Notes: generated by a model not told the origin, from the letters alone. A DNA stretch of 64,000 nt from Anoxynatronum sibiricum (GCF_039414295.1 NZ_JBCITM010000001.1:1-64000), one strand, 5' to 3'. Positions 53,169-62,648 are shown, counted from the stretch's first letter. Translations and numbers: made by a program.

Positions 53169-53702
53169 ATGATCCGCCAGATTGAGAACGTTGAAACAGT
53201 GGTGAATCGAAAGCTGGCCAGAGCGGGCATTCTGATGGCGCTGGCACTTAGTTTTCAGATCGGGTTGATGCCACTGGCACAGCCCGCTGTGGGCCCTTTG
53301 GTGAACATGACCCTGGTGATTGCCGCTGTTGTGGTTGGTCCTGCTTTAGCGGTGTTGATTGGCTGCATAACCCCATTCATGGCCTTTCTTCTGGGAATAA
53401 TGCCCCTGCCCGTGCTGGTTCCTGTGGTCATACTGGGAAATACCGCTCTCATTCTTGTATACACGTTGATGTGCAAAGGTTTGACAAGGAGCTTTTCATT
53501 CTTGTCTCTTCTGGTCGCTGCCACAGCAAAATTCCTGGTGATGGCGACAATGATCCGTTTCATAGCTCATTTCTTCATGCCGAACATACCGCAGCGGCTG
53601 ATTCATGCCTTTTCTTTGCCCCAACTATACACTGCGCTGCTGGGTGGACTCATGGCTTTGCTGATACTCCGTTACTTACCCATTAATAAAATGAATGATT
53701 GA
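53169..53702 (+). CDS. ECF-transporter S-component-like membrane protein
   Basis: The 177-residue protein has five to six helices and the compact, Ala/Gly-rich style of substrate-specificity (S) components of energy-coupling-factor transporters (AGILMALALSFQIGLMPL, VGPALAVLIGCITPFMAFLLG). It would need the shared EcfA/A'/T module from elsewhere. The substrate is unknown. A Rex-controlled promoter upstream and a Rex-controlled hydrogenase operon downstream suggest a cofactor related to redox metabolism. ATG 53169 has only a distant AAAGGG site. Confidence 0.65.
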   Translation: MIRQIENVETVVNRKLARAGILMALALSFQIGLMPLAQPAVGPLVNMTLVIAAVVVGPALAVLIGCITPFMAFLLGIMPLPVLVPVVILGNTALILVYTLMCKGLTRSFSFLSLLVAATAKFLVMATMIRFIAHFFMPNIPQRLIHAFSLPQLYTALLGGLMALLILRYLPINKMND

Positions 53703-53720
53703 TAATGTCTCTATTTTTTC

Positions 53721-53752
53721 GGCATAATTGTTAAATAATTAACAATTATGCC
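53721..53752. promoter_or_regulatory. Rex operator within a 32-bp palindrome
   Basis: TTGTTAAATAATTAACAA (53728-53745) is a perfect Rex site, extended to 14-base perfect arms beginning GGCATAATTG. It lies 126 bases before the hydrogenase operon and 19 bases after the S-component stop. It should make hydrogenase expression respond to NADH/NAD+ ratio. Confidence 0.9.
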
Positions 53753-53877
53753 AGCGAAGTCATTCATGACGAAATGTTCGTTGCTGTTTAAGAACTGATT
53801 TTGACCATAAAGAACGGGGTGATGATGAAAAACGGGATTGGCGTTGACATGTATTTTAAAGAAAGGGTGGTTGATCC

Positions 53878-54429
53878 ATGTCTCAGACAGTTTTGCAGCC
53901 TGTTGACAACGAAGAGCAATTTGGTGAAGCGAAGAACATGCCAAGATTTCCCCAAGAACACTATGATGCCCTCGATGCTTATATCGACAACTTGCCGGAC
54001 AGAAAAGGTTCCCTCATCCGTGTTCTTCATCAGGCACAGGAGATCTTTGGGTATCTGCCAAAAGAAGTTCAGTTGCATATTGCCAGAAAGTTGGATATAC
54101 CCGGCGCAAAGGTCTTCGGTGTTGTCAGCTTTTATTCTTATTTTACCACCGAGCCTGTGGGAAAATACAAAATCAGTGTGTGCATGGGCACAGCCTGTTT
54201 TGTGAGAAATGCTGATAAAGTGCTGGATGTTCTGAAAGAAGAACTTTCCATTGGCACGGGCGAAACCACCGAAGACGGCCTTTTCACCCTGAAAGATGTT
54301 CGCTGTGTGGGTGCCTGCGGCCTGGCGCCCCTGGTGTTGATCAACGACCAGATCTACGGCCACGTGACAGTGGAAGATGCCCGGAAACTTGTGAAAAAGT
54401 ACAGAAAGGACCATCGAGATGACCATTAA
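53878..54429 (+). CDS. NADH-linked hydrogenase subunit, NuoE/HydC-like
   Basis: The 183-residue thioredoxin-like [2Fe-2S] protein has the NuoE cysteine pattern: CMGTACFV and, about 40 residues later, CVGACGLAP. It passes electrons within the NADH/ferredoxin-dependent hydrogenase complex. ATG 53878 follows AAAGGGTGG. The end overlaps the next gene by 11 bases. Confidence 0.92.
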   Translation: MSQTVLQPVDNEEQFGEAKNMPRFPQEHYDALDAYIDNLPDRKGSLIRVLHQAQEIFGYLPKEVQLHIARKLDIPGAKVFGVVSFYSYFTTEPVGKYKISVCMGTACFVRNADKVLDVLKEELSIGTGETTEDGLFTLKDVRCVGACGLAPLVLINDQIYGHVTVEDARKLVKKYRKDHRDDH

Positions 54430-54811
54430 ATCACTGGAAGAACTGACCAAAATCCGAGAAAAAGCGCATCGGCAAGTGATGCTAAGAGAAAACGGTGTGA
54501 GCCCGGAAGGAATCACAGAGTTGATGGTAGGTATGGCCACCTGCGGCATTGCAGCCGGTGCCAGAGACACGCTGAACGCCCTCCTCCAGGAAATTGAAGC
54601 ACAGGCCATGGAGAAGGTCCGGGTCATTCAGGTGGGATGCCTGGGTTATTGCCATTCTGAGCCCATTGTGCAGGTGAATGTGCCTGGTGAGGAGCCGGTT
54701 CTGTACGGCAATGTGGACCGCCAGCGAGCAAGGGAGATCATTCAAAAACACCTTCTGGGCGGAGAGTTTCTGGATAACGCCATATTGATTAACACCTTCC
54801 AAAAAGGATAA
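54419..54811 (+). CDS. Small [2Fe-2S] thioredoxin-like hydrogenase-operon subunit
   Basis: The 130-residue protein resembles the short ferredoxin-like subunit between the NuoE- and NuoF-like genes of many clostridial hydrogenase operons. Cysteines lie in GMATCGIAAGA and, further on, VGCLGYCHSEP, a [2Fe-2S] pattern like the N-terminal domain of the next protein. The overlap with hydC-like suggests coupled synthesis. Its electron-transfer role is inferred. Confidence 0.82.
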   Translation: MTIKSLEELTKIREKAHRQVMLRENGVSPEGITELMVGMATCGIAAGARDTLNALLQEIEAQAMEKVRVIQVGCLGYCHSEPIVQVNVPGEEPVLYGNVDRQRAREIIQKHLLGGEFLDNAILINTFQKG

Positions 54812-54857
54812 GCACCTGTCACGTGTCGGCTGCATGGATCGATGAGGAGGAGAAACA

Positions 54858-56651
54858 ATGGATCGGGTGAGAAGTCACATCATGGTCTGCGGAGGAACGG
54901 GCTGTATTTCATGTGCCGCAGAGGAAATCATCGACACTTTAAAGGCAGAACTGGAAATCGTTGAGTATGCCAGGGAAGTAAAGGTCATTCGCACCGGCTG
55001 CTTTGGCTTCTGCGGTCAGGGGCCCATCATTAAAATCCATCCTGACAATGTGTTTTATGTGCAGGTGAAGCCTGAAGACGCTGGGGAAATTGTTCGGGAA
55101 CACATGGTGAAAGGACGTGTTGTCTCCCGGCTCCTGTACGTGGACCCGGAAGACAGTAAAAGGCTGGACAAGCATGATCAGATGGGTTTTTACAAGAAAC
55201 AGCACCGCATTGCCCTGCGGAACTGTGGGCTCATCAACCCGGATGACATTCGTGAGTATATTGCCTTCAGGGGGTACGAGGCGCTGGCCCGGGTGTTGAA
55301 GGAACAGACACCTGTGGAAGTTGCCCAGATCATTAAGGAATCCGGTTTAAGAGGCAGGGGCGGGGGCGGTTTTCCCACTGGGTTGAAATGGGAGTACACC
55401 CTCCGGGCCCCAGGTACAGAAAAGTACATCATCTGCAATGCGGATGAGGGCGACCCGGGGGCCTTCATGGACCGCTCCATCCTTGAAGGAGACCCCCACT
55501 CAGTGATCGAGGCCATGGCCATCGGAGGTTATGCCACGGGAGCCAACAAAGGCTTCGTCTACATCCGCGCTGAATACCCACTGGCCATCAAGCGGCTTCA
55601 AACTGCCATTGACCAGGCCAGGGAACTGGGCCTGCTGGGAAAAGACATTTTCAGCGCTGGCTTTGACTTTGACATGGAGATAAAATTGGGGGCTGGTGCC
55701 TTTGTGTGTGGGGAGGAAACAGCTCTGATCAAATCTGTGGAAGGCGCCAGGGGCGAACCCACGAAAAAGCCTCCTTTCCCCTCAGAAGCTGGTTACCTGG
55801 GAAAGCCCACCACCGTCAACAACGTGGAAACCTTTGCCAATATCCCTCCGATTCTTCTCAACGGGCCCCAGTGGTTCAGCAGCATTGGCACTGAAACTTC
55901 AAATGGCACCAAGGTGTTTGCTCTGGCCGGTAATGTGAACAACGTGGGCTTGGTGGAAGTGCCCATGGGCACCACCCTCCGGGAGATGATTTTTGAAATT
56001 GGCGGCGGTATTCTGGACAACAGAGGATTCAAGGCAGTGCAGACAGGGGGGCCCTCAGGTGGGGTAATTACCCAGGCCGACCTGGACACACCCATTGATT
56101 TCGAATCTCTCCAAAGCATTGGTTCCATGATGGGGTCTGGCGGTATGATCGTTATGGATGACACCACCTGTATGGTGAACATTGCCAAGTTTTACCTTGA
56201 CTTCACCCAGGAGGAGTCCTGCGGTAAATGCACTCCCTGTCGTGTGGGTACCAAACGAATGCATGAAATTCTGGAAAAAATCACTCAGGGGGAAGGAACT
56301 GACGAGGACCTGGTTCATCTGGAAGAACTGGCCATCATGATCAAGGATGCTTCTCTCTGCGGGCTGGGGCAGACAGCCCCCAACCCGGTGCTGTCCACCC
56401 TCAAGTACTTCCGCAATGAATATGAAGACCATGTAGTTCACAAACATTGCACTGCCGGGGAATGTAAGGCATTGGCCAAGTTTCGAATTGACCCGGAGAA
56501 GTGCATTGGCTGTACTGTCTGTGTCCGTGTCTGTCCGGTGAACTGCATCACGGGTGCCGTCAAACAGGTGCACGTCATCGATGAAGAGGCCTGTATCTCC
56601 TGCGGCGCTTGCTTCGACAAATGCAAGTTTGATGCAGTGATCAAACCATAG
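54858..56651 (+). CDS. hydB: NADH-binding hydrogenase subunit, NuoF/HydB-like
   Basis: The 597-residue flavoprotein has, in order, a thioredoxin-like [2Fe-2S] domain (CGGTGCISCAAEE, GCFGFCGQGP) and a NuoF core. The core carries NADH/FMN motifs GRGGGGFPTGLKW, NADEGDPGAFMDR and GAGAFVCGEETALI, and the [4Fe-4S] ligand set ESCGKCTPCRVG. A two-cluster ferredoxin tail (CIGCTVCVRVC, CISCGACFDKC) ends the protein. It oxidises or reduces NAD(H) in an electron-bifurcating hydrogenase. ATG 54858 follows GAGGAGG. Confidence 0.94.
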   Translation: MDRVRSHIMVCGGTGCISCAAEEIIDTLKAELEIVEYAREVKVIRTGCFGFCGQGPIIKIHPDNVFYVQVKPEDAGEIVREHMVKGRVVSRLLYVDPEDSKRLDKHDQMGFYKKQHRIALRNCGLINPDDIREYIAFRGYEALARVLKEQTPVEVAQIIKESGLRGRGGGGFPTGLKWEYTLRAPGTEKYIICNADEGDPGAFMDRSILEGDPHSVIEAMAIGGYATGANKGFVYIRAEYPLAIKRLQTAIDQARELGLLGKDIFSAGFDFDMEIKLGAGAFVCGEETALIKSVEGARGEPTKKPPFPSEAGYLGKPTTVNNVETFANIPPILLNGPQWFSSIGTETSNGTKVFALAGNVNNVGLVEVPMGTTLREMIFEIGGGILDNRGFKAVQTGGPSGGVITQADLDTPIDFESLQSIGSMMGSGGMIVMDDTTCMVNIAKFYLDFTQEESCGKCTPCRVGTKRMHEILEKITQGEGTDEDLVHLEELAIMIKDASLCGLGQTAPNPVLSTLKYFRNEYEDHVVHKHCTAGECKALAKFRIDPEKCIGCTVCVRVCPVNCITGAVKQVHVIDEEACISCGACFDKCKFDAVIKP

Positions 56652-56666
56652 AAAGAGGTGCCAGTA

Positions 56667-58409
56667 ATGGAATTGGTTAATGTACAAATCAATGGATCCC
56701 ATTTGCAGGTTCCCCAGGGAACCACTATTTTGGATGCCGCTGGAAAATGCGGTGTGAAGATCCCCACATTATGTCACCTGAATTTAAAGGACTTGGGTAT
56801 TGTTAACCAGGCCGCCTCTTGTCGGGTGTGCATGGTGGAAGTGGCAGGACGTCATACGCTGGTACCTTCCTGTGCAGAAAAAGTCACTGAAGGCATGGTG
56901 GTGACCACGGATTCCCTAAGGGCAATTTCTGCCCGGCGCATGTCTGTTGAGCTGCTGCTGTCCAACCATCCCCAAGATTGCCTCACTTGTGCCAAAAACA
57001 TGGATTGCAGGCTCCAGCGGTTGGCTCAGGAGCTGGGTGTCAGAGATATAAAGTGGAAGGGCGCCAGAATGAACTATGCCAAAGACCAGTCCAGTCATTC
57101 GTTGGTGAAAGACCCCAACAAATGTGTCATGTGCCGCTGCTGCGAAACCGTCTGCAACGATGTGCAGACCTGCGGCATTCTCTCCGCCGTCAACCGGGGC
57201 TTTGATGCTATTGTTGGGCCTGCCTTTAACCTGCCCATGTCCGAAACCTCCTGCACCTTCTGTGGTCAGTGCGTGGCCGTCTGCCCCACTGCCGCGCTGA
57301 CAGAAGTGAACAACTCCGGTTTGGTGTGGAGCGCTCTGAGCAACCCGAATCGTCATGTGGTGGTGCAGGTGGCTCCTGCCATTCGGGTGTCCATCGGTGA
57401 ACTTTTTGGCATGGCCCCGGGTGAAGTTTCAACGGGAAAGATTGTCGCTGCTCTGAAAAAAATGGGTTTCAAGGGCGTTTTCGACACCAATTTTGCAGCG
57501 GACCTCACTATTATGGAAGAAGCCGCAGAACTGATGCACCGGATTCAAAATGGGGGAACTCTACCGATGCTCACCAGTTGCTGCCCTGCCTGGGTGAAGT
57601 TTTTCGAGCATCAGTTTCCTGATCTGTTGGATATCCCATCTACCTGCACATCACCACAGACGATGTTCGGCGTGATCGCTAAAACCTACTATGCGCAGAA
57701 GAAGAACATTGACCCCAATGACATCACGGTGGTGTCCATCATGCCCTGTCTGGCCAAGAAAGCCGAGGCCAAGCGAGAGGAACTGACCAAGGGAACTGAG
57801 TCCTATGTAGACATTGTCATTACCACCCGGGAGTTTGCCCAGATGATGAAGGAAGCGGGCATCGACTTTGCCGGTCTGAAGGACGATGATTTTGATTCCC
57901 TGATGGGGGAAAGTACAGGAGCCTCCGCCATCTTCGGCACCACAGGCGGTGTCATTGAAGCCGCTGTTCGCACCGCTTACGAATGGATGACGGGGGAAAC
58001 ACTTGAAAACGTTGAATTTACCAATTTAAGGGGCTTGGAAGGTATCCGGGAAGCCGCGGTGTCCATGGGGGACATGGAGCTGAAAATCGGCATCGCCCAT
58101 GAACTGGGTAACGCCCGGAAACTGCTGGAAGACATACGGGCCGGCAAGTCCCATTACCACGCCATTGAAATCATGGCCTGCCCCGGCGGCTGTATCGGGG
58201 GTGGCGGACAACCGTATCATCACGGTGATATGGAAGTGATCAAAAAACGCCAGGAGGCACTTTATCGGGAGGACAAGGGCAAGAAGAAGCGTAAATCCCA
58301 TGAAAATCAGGAGGTCATGCGCCTCTACAAAGCGTTTTTGGGAGAACCCAATGGTAAAAAGGCCCATGAGTTGCTTCACACTTATTACGTGCCAAGAGAA
58401 CGCATTTAA
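56667..58409 (+). CDS. hydA: [FeFe] hydrogenase catalytic subunit
   Basis: The 580-residue enzyme has an N-terminal [2Fe-2S] ferredoxin domain, a His/Cys [4Fe-4S] region, a two-cluster ferredoxin domain (CVMCRCCETVC, CTFCGQCVAVC) and the H-domain. All three H-cluster motifs are intact: TSCCPAW (Cys305), MPCLAKKAEAKREE (Cys361) and MACPGGCIGGGGQP (Cys505, Cys509). It should evolve or oxidise H2 with ferredoxin and NADH, via HydB. ATG 56667 follows AGAGGTG. Maturases HydEFG are not in the window. Confidence 0.96.
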   Translation: MELVNVQINGSHLQVPQGTTILDAAGKCGVKIPTLCHLNLKDLGIVNQAASCRVCMVEVAGRHTLVPSCAEKVTEGMVVTTDSLRAISARRMSVELLLSNHPQDCLTCAKNMDCRLQRLAQELGVRDIKWKGARMNYAKDQSSHSLVKDPNKCVMCRCCETVCNDVQTCGILSAVNRGFDAIVGPAFNLPMSETSCTFCGQCVAVCPTAALTEVNNSGLVWSALSNPNRHVVVQVAPAIRVSIGELFGMAPGEVSTGKIVAALKKMGFKGVFDTNFAADLTIMEEAAELMHRIQNGGTLPMLTSCCPAWVKFFEHQFPDLLDIPSTCTSPQTMFGVIAKTYYAQKKNIDPNDITVVSIMPCLAKKAEAKREELTKGTESYVDIVITTREFAQMMKEAGIDFAGLKDDDFDSLMGESTGASAIFGTTGGVIEAAVRTAYEWMTGETLENVEFTNLRGLEGIREAAVSMGDMELKIGIAHELGNARKLLEDIRAGKSHYHAIEIMACPGGCIGGGGQPYHHGDMEVIKKRQEALYREDKGKKKRKSHENQEVMRLYKAFLGEPNGKKAHELLHTYYVPRERI

Positions 58410-58414
58410 CCCCA

Positions 58415-58452
58415 AAAAGAAGCCGCGAAGCAATTCTCCGTGGCTTCTTTTC
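58415..58452 (+). terminator. Rho-independent terminator after hydA
   Basis: AAAGAAGCC-CG pairs with CG-GGCTTCTTT and runs into TTTT, six bases after the hydA stop. It closes the hydrogenase operon. Confidence 0.85.
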
Positions 58453-58567
58453 AGTCACATTCTCCACCTGACGCTCTGGTTTTCCACGAACTGGTGGTAT
58501 TAAGGACATCGGGATGTGCGAAACGTCGCCATACACCGTGCCACTGTTGAATTGAGAGAAAAAACAG

Positions 58568-58607
58568 TTGACAAGGGCTTGATGATGGCATAAACTGAAC
58601 ATGTTCA
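58568..58607 (+). promoter_or_regulatory. Promoter with TetR-type palindromic operator
   Basis: TTGACA (58568-58573) and TAAACT (58591-58596) are 17 bases apart. The perfect palindrome TGAACATGTTCA (58596-58607) begins at the last base of the -10 box, and more GTTCA half sites follow. The TetR gene starts 76 bases downstream, so autorepression is likely. Confidence 0.65.
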
Positions 58608-58682
58608 AAATGCGTTCAACATTCGAGCGGCATTCAACAATTATCAGCAAACGTTTCATTTAGATGGAAAAGAGGCGAAAAC

Positions 58683-59246
58683 ATGAGCGGCACAGATGCA
58701 AGAAGCAACATCATCAAGACGGTTGTGGCGATGCTGGCTGAGGGGGAGGATGTGGAAAAAATCACCGTTCGTCAGGTGGCTGAACGTGCCAATGTGGGCA
58801 TGGGTCTCATCAATTATCACTTCAGTTCAAAAAATGCCCTGTTGGGCATTGCTGTGGCAAACTATATGGCAACAATGGCCGCTGGTTTTGCGACTCCGGG
58901 TGAATATTCCGGTTCAGATCCGGTTGAAAAGCTGAAAACCATGTTAACAAAACTGTACAGTTTTGCTGAGCAGCATGAAAAACTGATCAAATTCACCATT
59001 ACCCAAAATCTGCTTGATGGTGAAATGCAAACCCCTCTTTTTATCGTTCCGCTTCTAAAAGAAATCTTTGGGGATCGACGGGATTCTATTCAATTACGGA
59101 TCATTGCCCTGCAAATGCTGCTTCCCATACAGGTGGCAAGCATTAATCCAGCAGAATTTTTATTGTACTCGGGGATTGATCTATATAATGAGCGGCAACG
59201 GAATCACTATATTGAGACCCTGGTGGATAACCTGTTGCAGCCATAA
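58683..59246 (+). CDS. TetR-family transcriptional regulator
   Basis: The 187-residue protein has a TetR helix-turn-helix (about 5-50: NIIKTVVAMLAEGEDVEKITVRQVAERANVGMGLINYHF) and an all-helical ligand domain. The ligand is unknown. It probably controls itself and the hydrolase gene that begins 90 bases later. ATG 58683 follows AAAGAGGCGAAAAC. Confidence 0.9.
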   Translation: MSGTDARSNIIKTVVAMLAEGEDVEKITVRQVAERANVGMGLINYHFSSKNALLGIAVANYMATMAAGFATPGEYSGSDPVEKLKTMLTKLYSFAEQHEKLIKFTITQNLLDGEMQTPLFIVPLLKEIFGDRRDSIQLRIIALQMLLPIQVASINPAEFLLYSGIDLYNERQRNHYIETLVDNLLQP

Positions 59247-59335
59247 GCTAAGGTGTAGGTGATTTTAAAGGCATTCAGAACGGCTATCTGAAATGAATGC
59301 TGATAATTTGTTTTTCGGGAGAAAGGGATGTTCGG

Positions 59336-60286
59336 ATGAAAAGAATGATGCTAATGGGAGTAGGGCTGGTGGTGTTGGTGCTGCTGGGGTTGGCGTTGTC
59401 TTTCTCGATGCAGTACACGAGAGAAATCGACCATGCGTACCAACGGGTAGCGGATGGCAGCCATATGCTCATTACTGAAAATGGTGAAATCGAGTTTGGC
59501 ACAGAGGGCGAAGGAACTCCTGTCTTATTGATTCATGGAGCTGGAGGGGGTTATGACCAAGGGCTTCTTATGGGACAGGCGTTTTTAGGGAGCGGCTATC
59601 AGTTAGTCGCTGTTTCTCGATTCGGCTATTTAGGCTCTCCCCTGCCGGAAGAAAATGCCACTGTTGAACAGCAGGCAATGCTCTATGCCGATTTACTGAG
59701 TCATTTGAACATTGAGCAGGCGATCATCTTCGGTGTTTCTGCCGGAGGCCCTTCTGCCATACAATTTGCCCATGACTACCCTGAACAAAGCAGTGCACTG
59801 ATTCTGGCTTCGGCCGTCTCCCAATATATGGGCGATGAGATTCCCTTAAGCACAAAAGTGGTCAACACCATTCAGAAATCAGATTTTGCTTATTGGCTGG
59901 TGCTCAAAACTTTCCGCACCCAGTTCTTAGGGTTCATTGGCATTCCACCGGAGACTTATCAGGCTCTCAGCACTGACGAAAAACAGTTTGCAGATCAAAT
60001 GCTGGCATTCATGCATCCCATGAGCCCCCGGCGACCGGGGAACATTCACGAGGGGAAGATTCAGCCCTTATCAGGAGCGGCAATGGAAGGAATCCAGGTC
60101 CCGGCCATCATTCTGCATGCCAGAGATGATTCTCTGGTGGGCTACGAACACGCCGAGTTTTATCATACGCATCTGGCCAATTCACAGATGGTCTCTTTTG
60201 ACAGTGGTGGTCATGGGATGGCATCGGAGCTGAAGGAAATCCGTCATCAAATCAACGCATTCCTTGAGACGACTGTTCAAGAATAA
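59336..60286 (+). CDS. Membrane-anchored alpha/beta hydrolase
   Basis: From ATG 59336 the 316-residue protein has an N-terminal anchor helix (about 3-24) and an alpha/beta-hydrolase fold. Key residues are the oxyanion region LLIHGAGGGYDQG, nucleophile Ser135 in FGVSAGGPSA, acid in HARDDSLVG and base in GGHGMAS. It resembles esterases, lipases or haloperoxidase-like enzymes; the substrate is unknown. It lies in a TetR-controlled unit. Confidence 0.86.
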   Translation: MKRMMLMGVGLVVLVLLGLALSFSMQYTREIDHAYQRVADGSHMLITENGEIEFGTEGEGTPVLLIHGAGGGYDQGLLMGQAFLGSGYQLVAVSRFGYLGSPLPEENATVEQQAMLYADLLSHLNIEQAIIFGVSAGGPSAIQFAHDYPEQSSALILASAVSQYMGDEIPLSTKVVNTIQKSDFAYWLVLKTFRTQFLGFIGIPPETYQALSTDEKQFADQMLAFMHPMSPRRPGNIHEGKIQPLSGAAMEGIQVPAIILHARDDSLVGYEHAEFYHTHLANSQMVSFDSGGHGMASELKEIRHQINAFLETTVQE

Positions 60287-60435
60287 GGATGCGATTCATC
60301 AGGATATGTCAATCAGCAGATTCCAGAGCTGACCAGATACAAGACCTGATTAGACAGCAGTTCCCATCAGACGTTTGCTTTCAAAACGCGTAGAGCTGTT
60401 TAAGACCATCACTTCATCATTGTGGAGGAAGAAAA

Positions 60436-61332
60436 ATGATTCACAAATCCAGGTTCTACACCAAGATGATTTTTAAAATGCTGAAAAAAGAAGTGGTTAA
60501 TCAGGAGGACTACAAAGCCTCTTATAATGAGGTTGCCAATACCTATCAAGATTGGATCGAACAGATGGGGAAATTTACAGACCAGATGATCATGCCTGCG
60601 ATATTGTCCAATGAAACCGCCGGCCAAAAACCCATCAGGGTGCTGGACTTTGCCTGCGGCACAGGTTATATCAGCCGGAAAATCGTCGGGATGGGTGTGC
60701 CCTGTGAAATAACCGCTGTGGATATTTCAGAAAAAATGCTGGAACACTGCGCTGATCTGTCGGACCAGGGGGTCAAACTGGTTCACATGGATGGTATCAC
60801 CTTTCTCAATGAGACAGAGGAGACATTTGATGTCATCCTGTGTGGATGGGCATTACCCTACTTTCCACACAAAGTGCTGCTAAAGAAGTTCAGGGAAAGA
60901 CTGGCAGATGGCGGCATAGTGGGCGTCATTGCCAATCGTACGGGGACCCTGCATAAAATGGAGGAAATCTTCCTTCGGGTGATGGCGAAAAATCCGGAAA
61001 ATGTGAGGAAACCCATGGATATCTCCCTTCAACTGCCAAAGGGAAGAGAAGGGCTGGAGAACTGGTTTCGGCATCATGGATTTGTGGCCGTCGAAATCGA
61101 CGAAGGCGAGGCGATCTTTTCTTTTGATACCCCGGAAAAACTGTTGGCGTGGCTCAATGAAACAGGAGCTCTGGCAGGAACCATGCAGATATTTAACAAC
61201 TATGAAAAGGTGAAGGGTGACATCCTTCGGGAAATCGAAAAAGAAAAATGCAGGGATCACCAGTATGAGATAAATCATAATTTTGTCTATGGAATCTTTC
61301 GAAATGGCGGTGTCAATGGTGAACATACATAA
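60436..61332 (+). CDS. Class I SAM-dependent methyltransferase
   Basis: The 298-residue protein has the SAM-binding motif VLDFACGTGY (69-78), the acidic ribose contact ITAVDISEKML and a post-II segment FDVILCGWALPYF. The UbiE/MenG-like layout suggests a small-molecule acceptor. ATG 60436 follows GGAGGAAG. It overlaps the radical SAM gene, so the two probably modify the same product. Confidence 0.87.
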   Translation: MIHKSRFYTKMIFKMLKKEVVNQEDYKASYNEVANTYQDWIEQMGKFTDQMIMPAILSNETAGQKPIRVLDFACGTGYISRKIVGMGVPCEITAVDISEKMLEHCADLSDQGVKLVHMDGITFLNETEETFDVILCGWALPYFPHKVLLKKFRERLADGGIVGVIANRTGTLHKMEEIFLRVMAKNPENVRKPMDISLQLPKGREGLENWFRHHGFVAVEIDEGEAIFSFDTPEKLLAWLNETGALAGTMQIFNNYEKVKGDILREIEKEKCRDHQYEINHNFVYGIFRNGGVNGEHT

Positions 61333-62593
61333 AGCAACCATGCTGATGAGAATGGCAGTGGATCGGGAAGCCATCAAAGGGATGTATAAAACCTATGGGA
61401 TCCTCAAGGAAGATCAGGCATTTAACATGATGAAGTATGTCAAGATGCTGGCAAGCATGCAAAAAGGCGAAAAAATCATGAAGCATGAGGGCAAGTACAT
61501 CATCAGCACGTTTATGCCCCCCTTCCCATCGGAGCCATTTTACACAAATATGCGGGCGGTTAAAGAGCCCAGGGGTATCTTCACCCAGCAGATCTATGGG
61601 AAAAGATCGGCGCCCATCTCCAGTTATCTGAGTATCACCCATAAGTGCCCCAACAACTGCATCTACTGCAGTGCGAAAACGGGACAGGCAGAAAGAGAAC
61701 TGACGACAGAACAGTGGATTCGGGTGATTAAAGACCTGCAGGACATGAAAACCAGCATCATTGGCCTCACCGGCGGCGAACCGCTGGTGAGGGAAGATAT
61801 CTTTGAAATCGTTAAAGCCGTCGACCCAAGAAGTACCGCAATGCTCTTTACCAGCGGCTTTAACCTGACACCAGAAAGGGCCCGGGAATTAAAAAAGAAT
61901 GGGTTGTTCAGCATCGGCATTAGCCTGGATTCCCATGACCGGGAGGTGCATAATCAGAACAGAAGAGATGAACAGGCCTTTGATATGGCGCTGACGGCCC
62001 TTCAAAATGCAAGACAAGCAGGACTCTACGTCATGGCACAAACCGTTGCGTTAAAGGCAAATCTGGAAAAAGATCAGCTGTTTAAGCTCTTTAAACTGGC
62101 CGGGGATCATGGGGCCCATGAAGTCAAACTGCTGGAACCCATTCTCAGCGGAAAACTGCTGAATGAAGAGAAGTTGGATCAAATCCTTTACGGTACCGCC
62201 GACAGAAAAAAACTCATCGACATCCAGCATAAAGCAAATCAAGTGAAAGCATTGCCGAAAATCAGCACCTTTGCCTACACTGAAAGTGAAGCGAAGTTTG
62301 GGTGTGGTGCGGGAACCCAGCACGCCTATATCAGTGCCAATGGGGATCTATATCCCTGCGATTTTGTTCCCATGAGCTTTGGCAACGTCACTGAGAACAG
62401 CATCAAGGTCTTATGGCAGGAAATGAATGCAGTCATGGGAATTCCTAAAATTGGCTGCTTCGCTCAAAGAATCAACAGAGAAGTCTACCGAAAAGCAGAG
62501 GGTAATTTACCCCTGGATAAAGAACAGTCAACAGAAATATGCTTAAACAATCGATCAGAAAAATTTCCCCAGTATTACCGGGAATTGCAATAG
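61316..62593 (+). CDS. Radical SAM/SPASM domain protein
   Basis: The protein of about 425 residues has the radical-SAM cluster motif CPNNCIYC (Cys111, Cys115, Cys118), the SAM-binding GGEPLVREDI segment and a C-terminal SPASM-like region (CGAGTQHAYISANGDLYPCDF, then GCFAQ). SPASM proteins modify peptides or proteins, or make cofactors (PqqE, heme-pathway AhbD types). An N-terminal ~95-residue helical extension precedes the barrel. The start is uncertain: ATG 61316 lies within the methyltransferase end and a GTG at 61283 is possible. No clear precursor peptide is adjacent. Confidence 0.87.
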   Translation: MVNIHKATMLMRMAVDREAIKGMYKTYGILKEDQAFNMMKYVKMLASMQKGEKIMKHEGKYIISTFMPPFPSEPFYTNMRAVKEPRGIFTQQIYGKRSAPISSYLSITHKCPNNCIYCSAKTGQAERELTTEQWIRVIKDLQDMKTSIIGLTGGEPLVREDIFEIVKAVDPRSTAMLFTSGFNLTPERARELKKNGLFSIGISLDSHDREVHNQNRRDEQAFDMALTALQNARQAGLYVMAQTVALKANLEKDQLFKLFKLAGDHGAHEVKLLEPILSGKLLNEEKLDQILYGTADRKKLIDIQHKANQVKALPKISTFAYTESEAKFGCGAGTQHAYISANGDLYPCDFVPMSFGNVTENSIKVLWQEMNAVMGIPKIGCFAQRINREVYRKAEGNLPLDKEQSTEICLNNRSEKFPQYYRELQ

Positions 62594-62648
62594 CGTTAAG
62601 CGGCTTCTTTCGATGGATTGTCGTACGGTATAGTGACACAATGCTTGT

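Noticed and set aside
53788..54627. A 279-codon minus-strand open frame opposite the hydrogenase operon start
   Set aside because: It lies antisense to two conserved [2Fe-2S] subunit genes and across the operon leader, and shows no family features.
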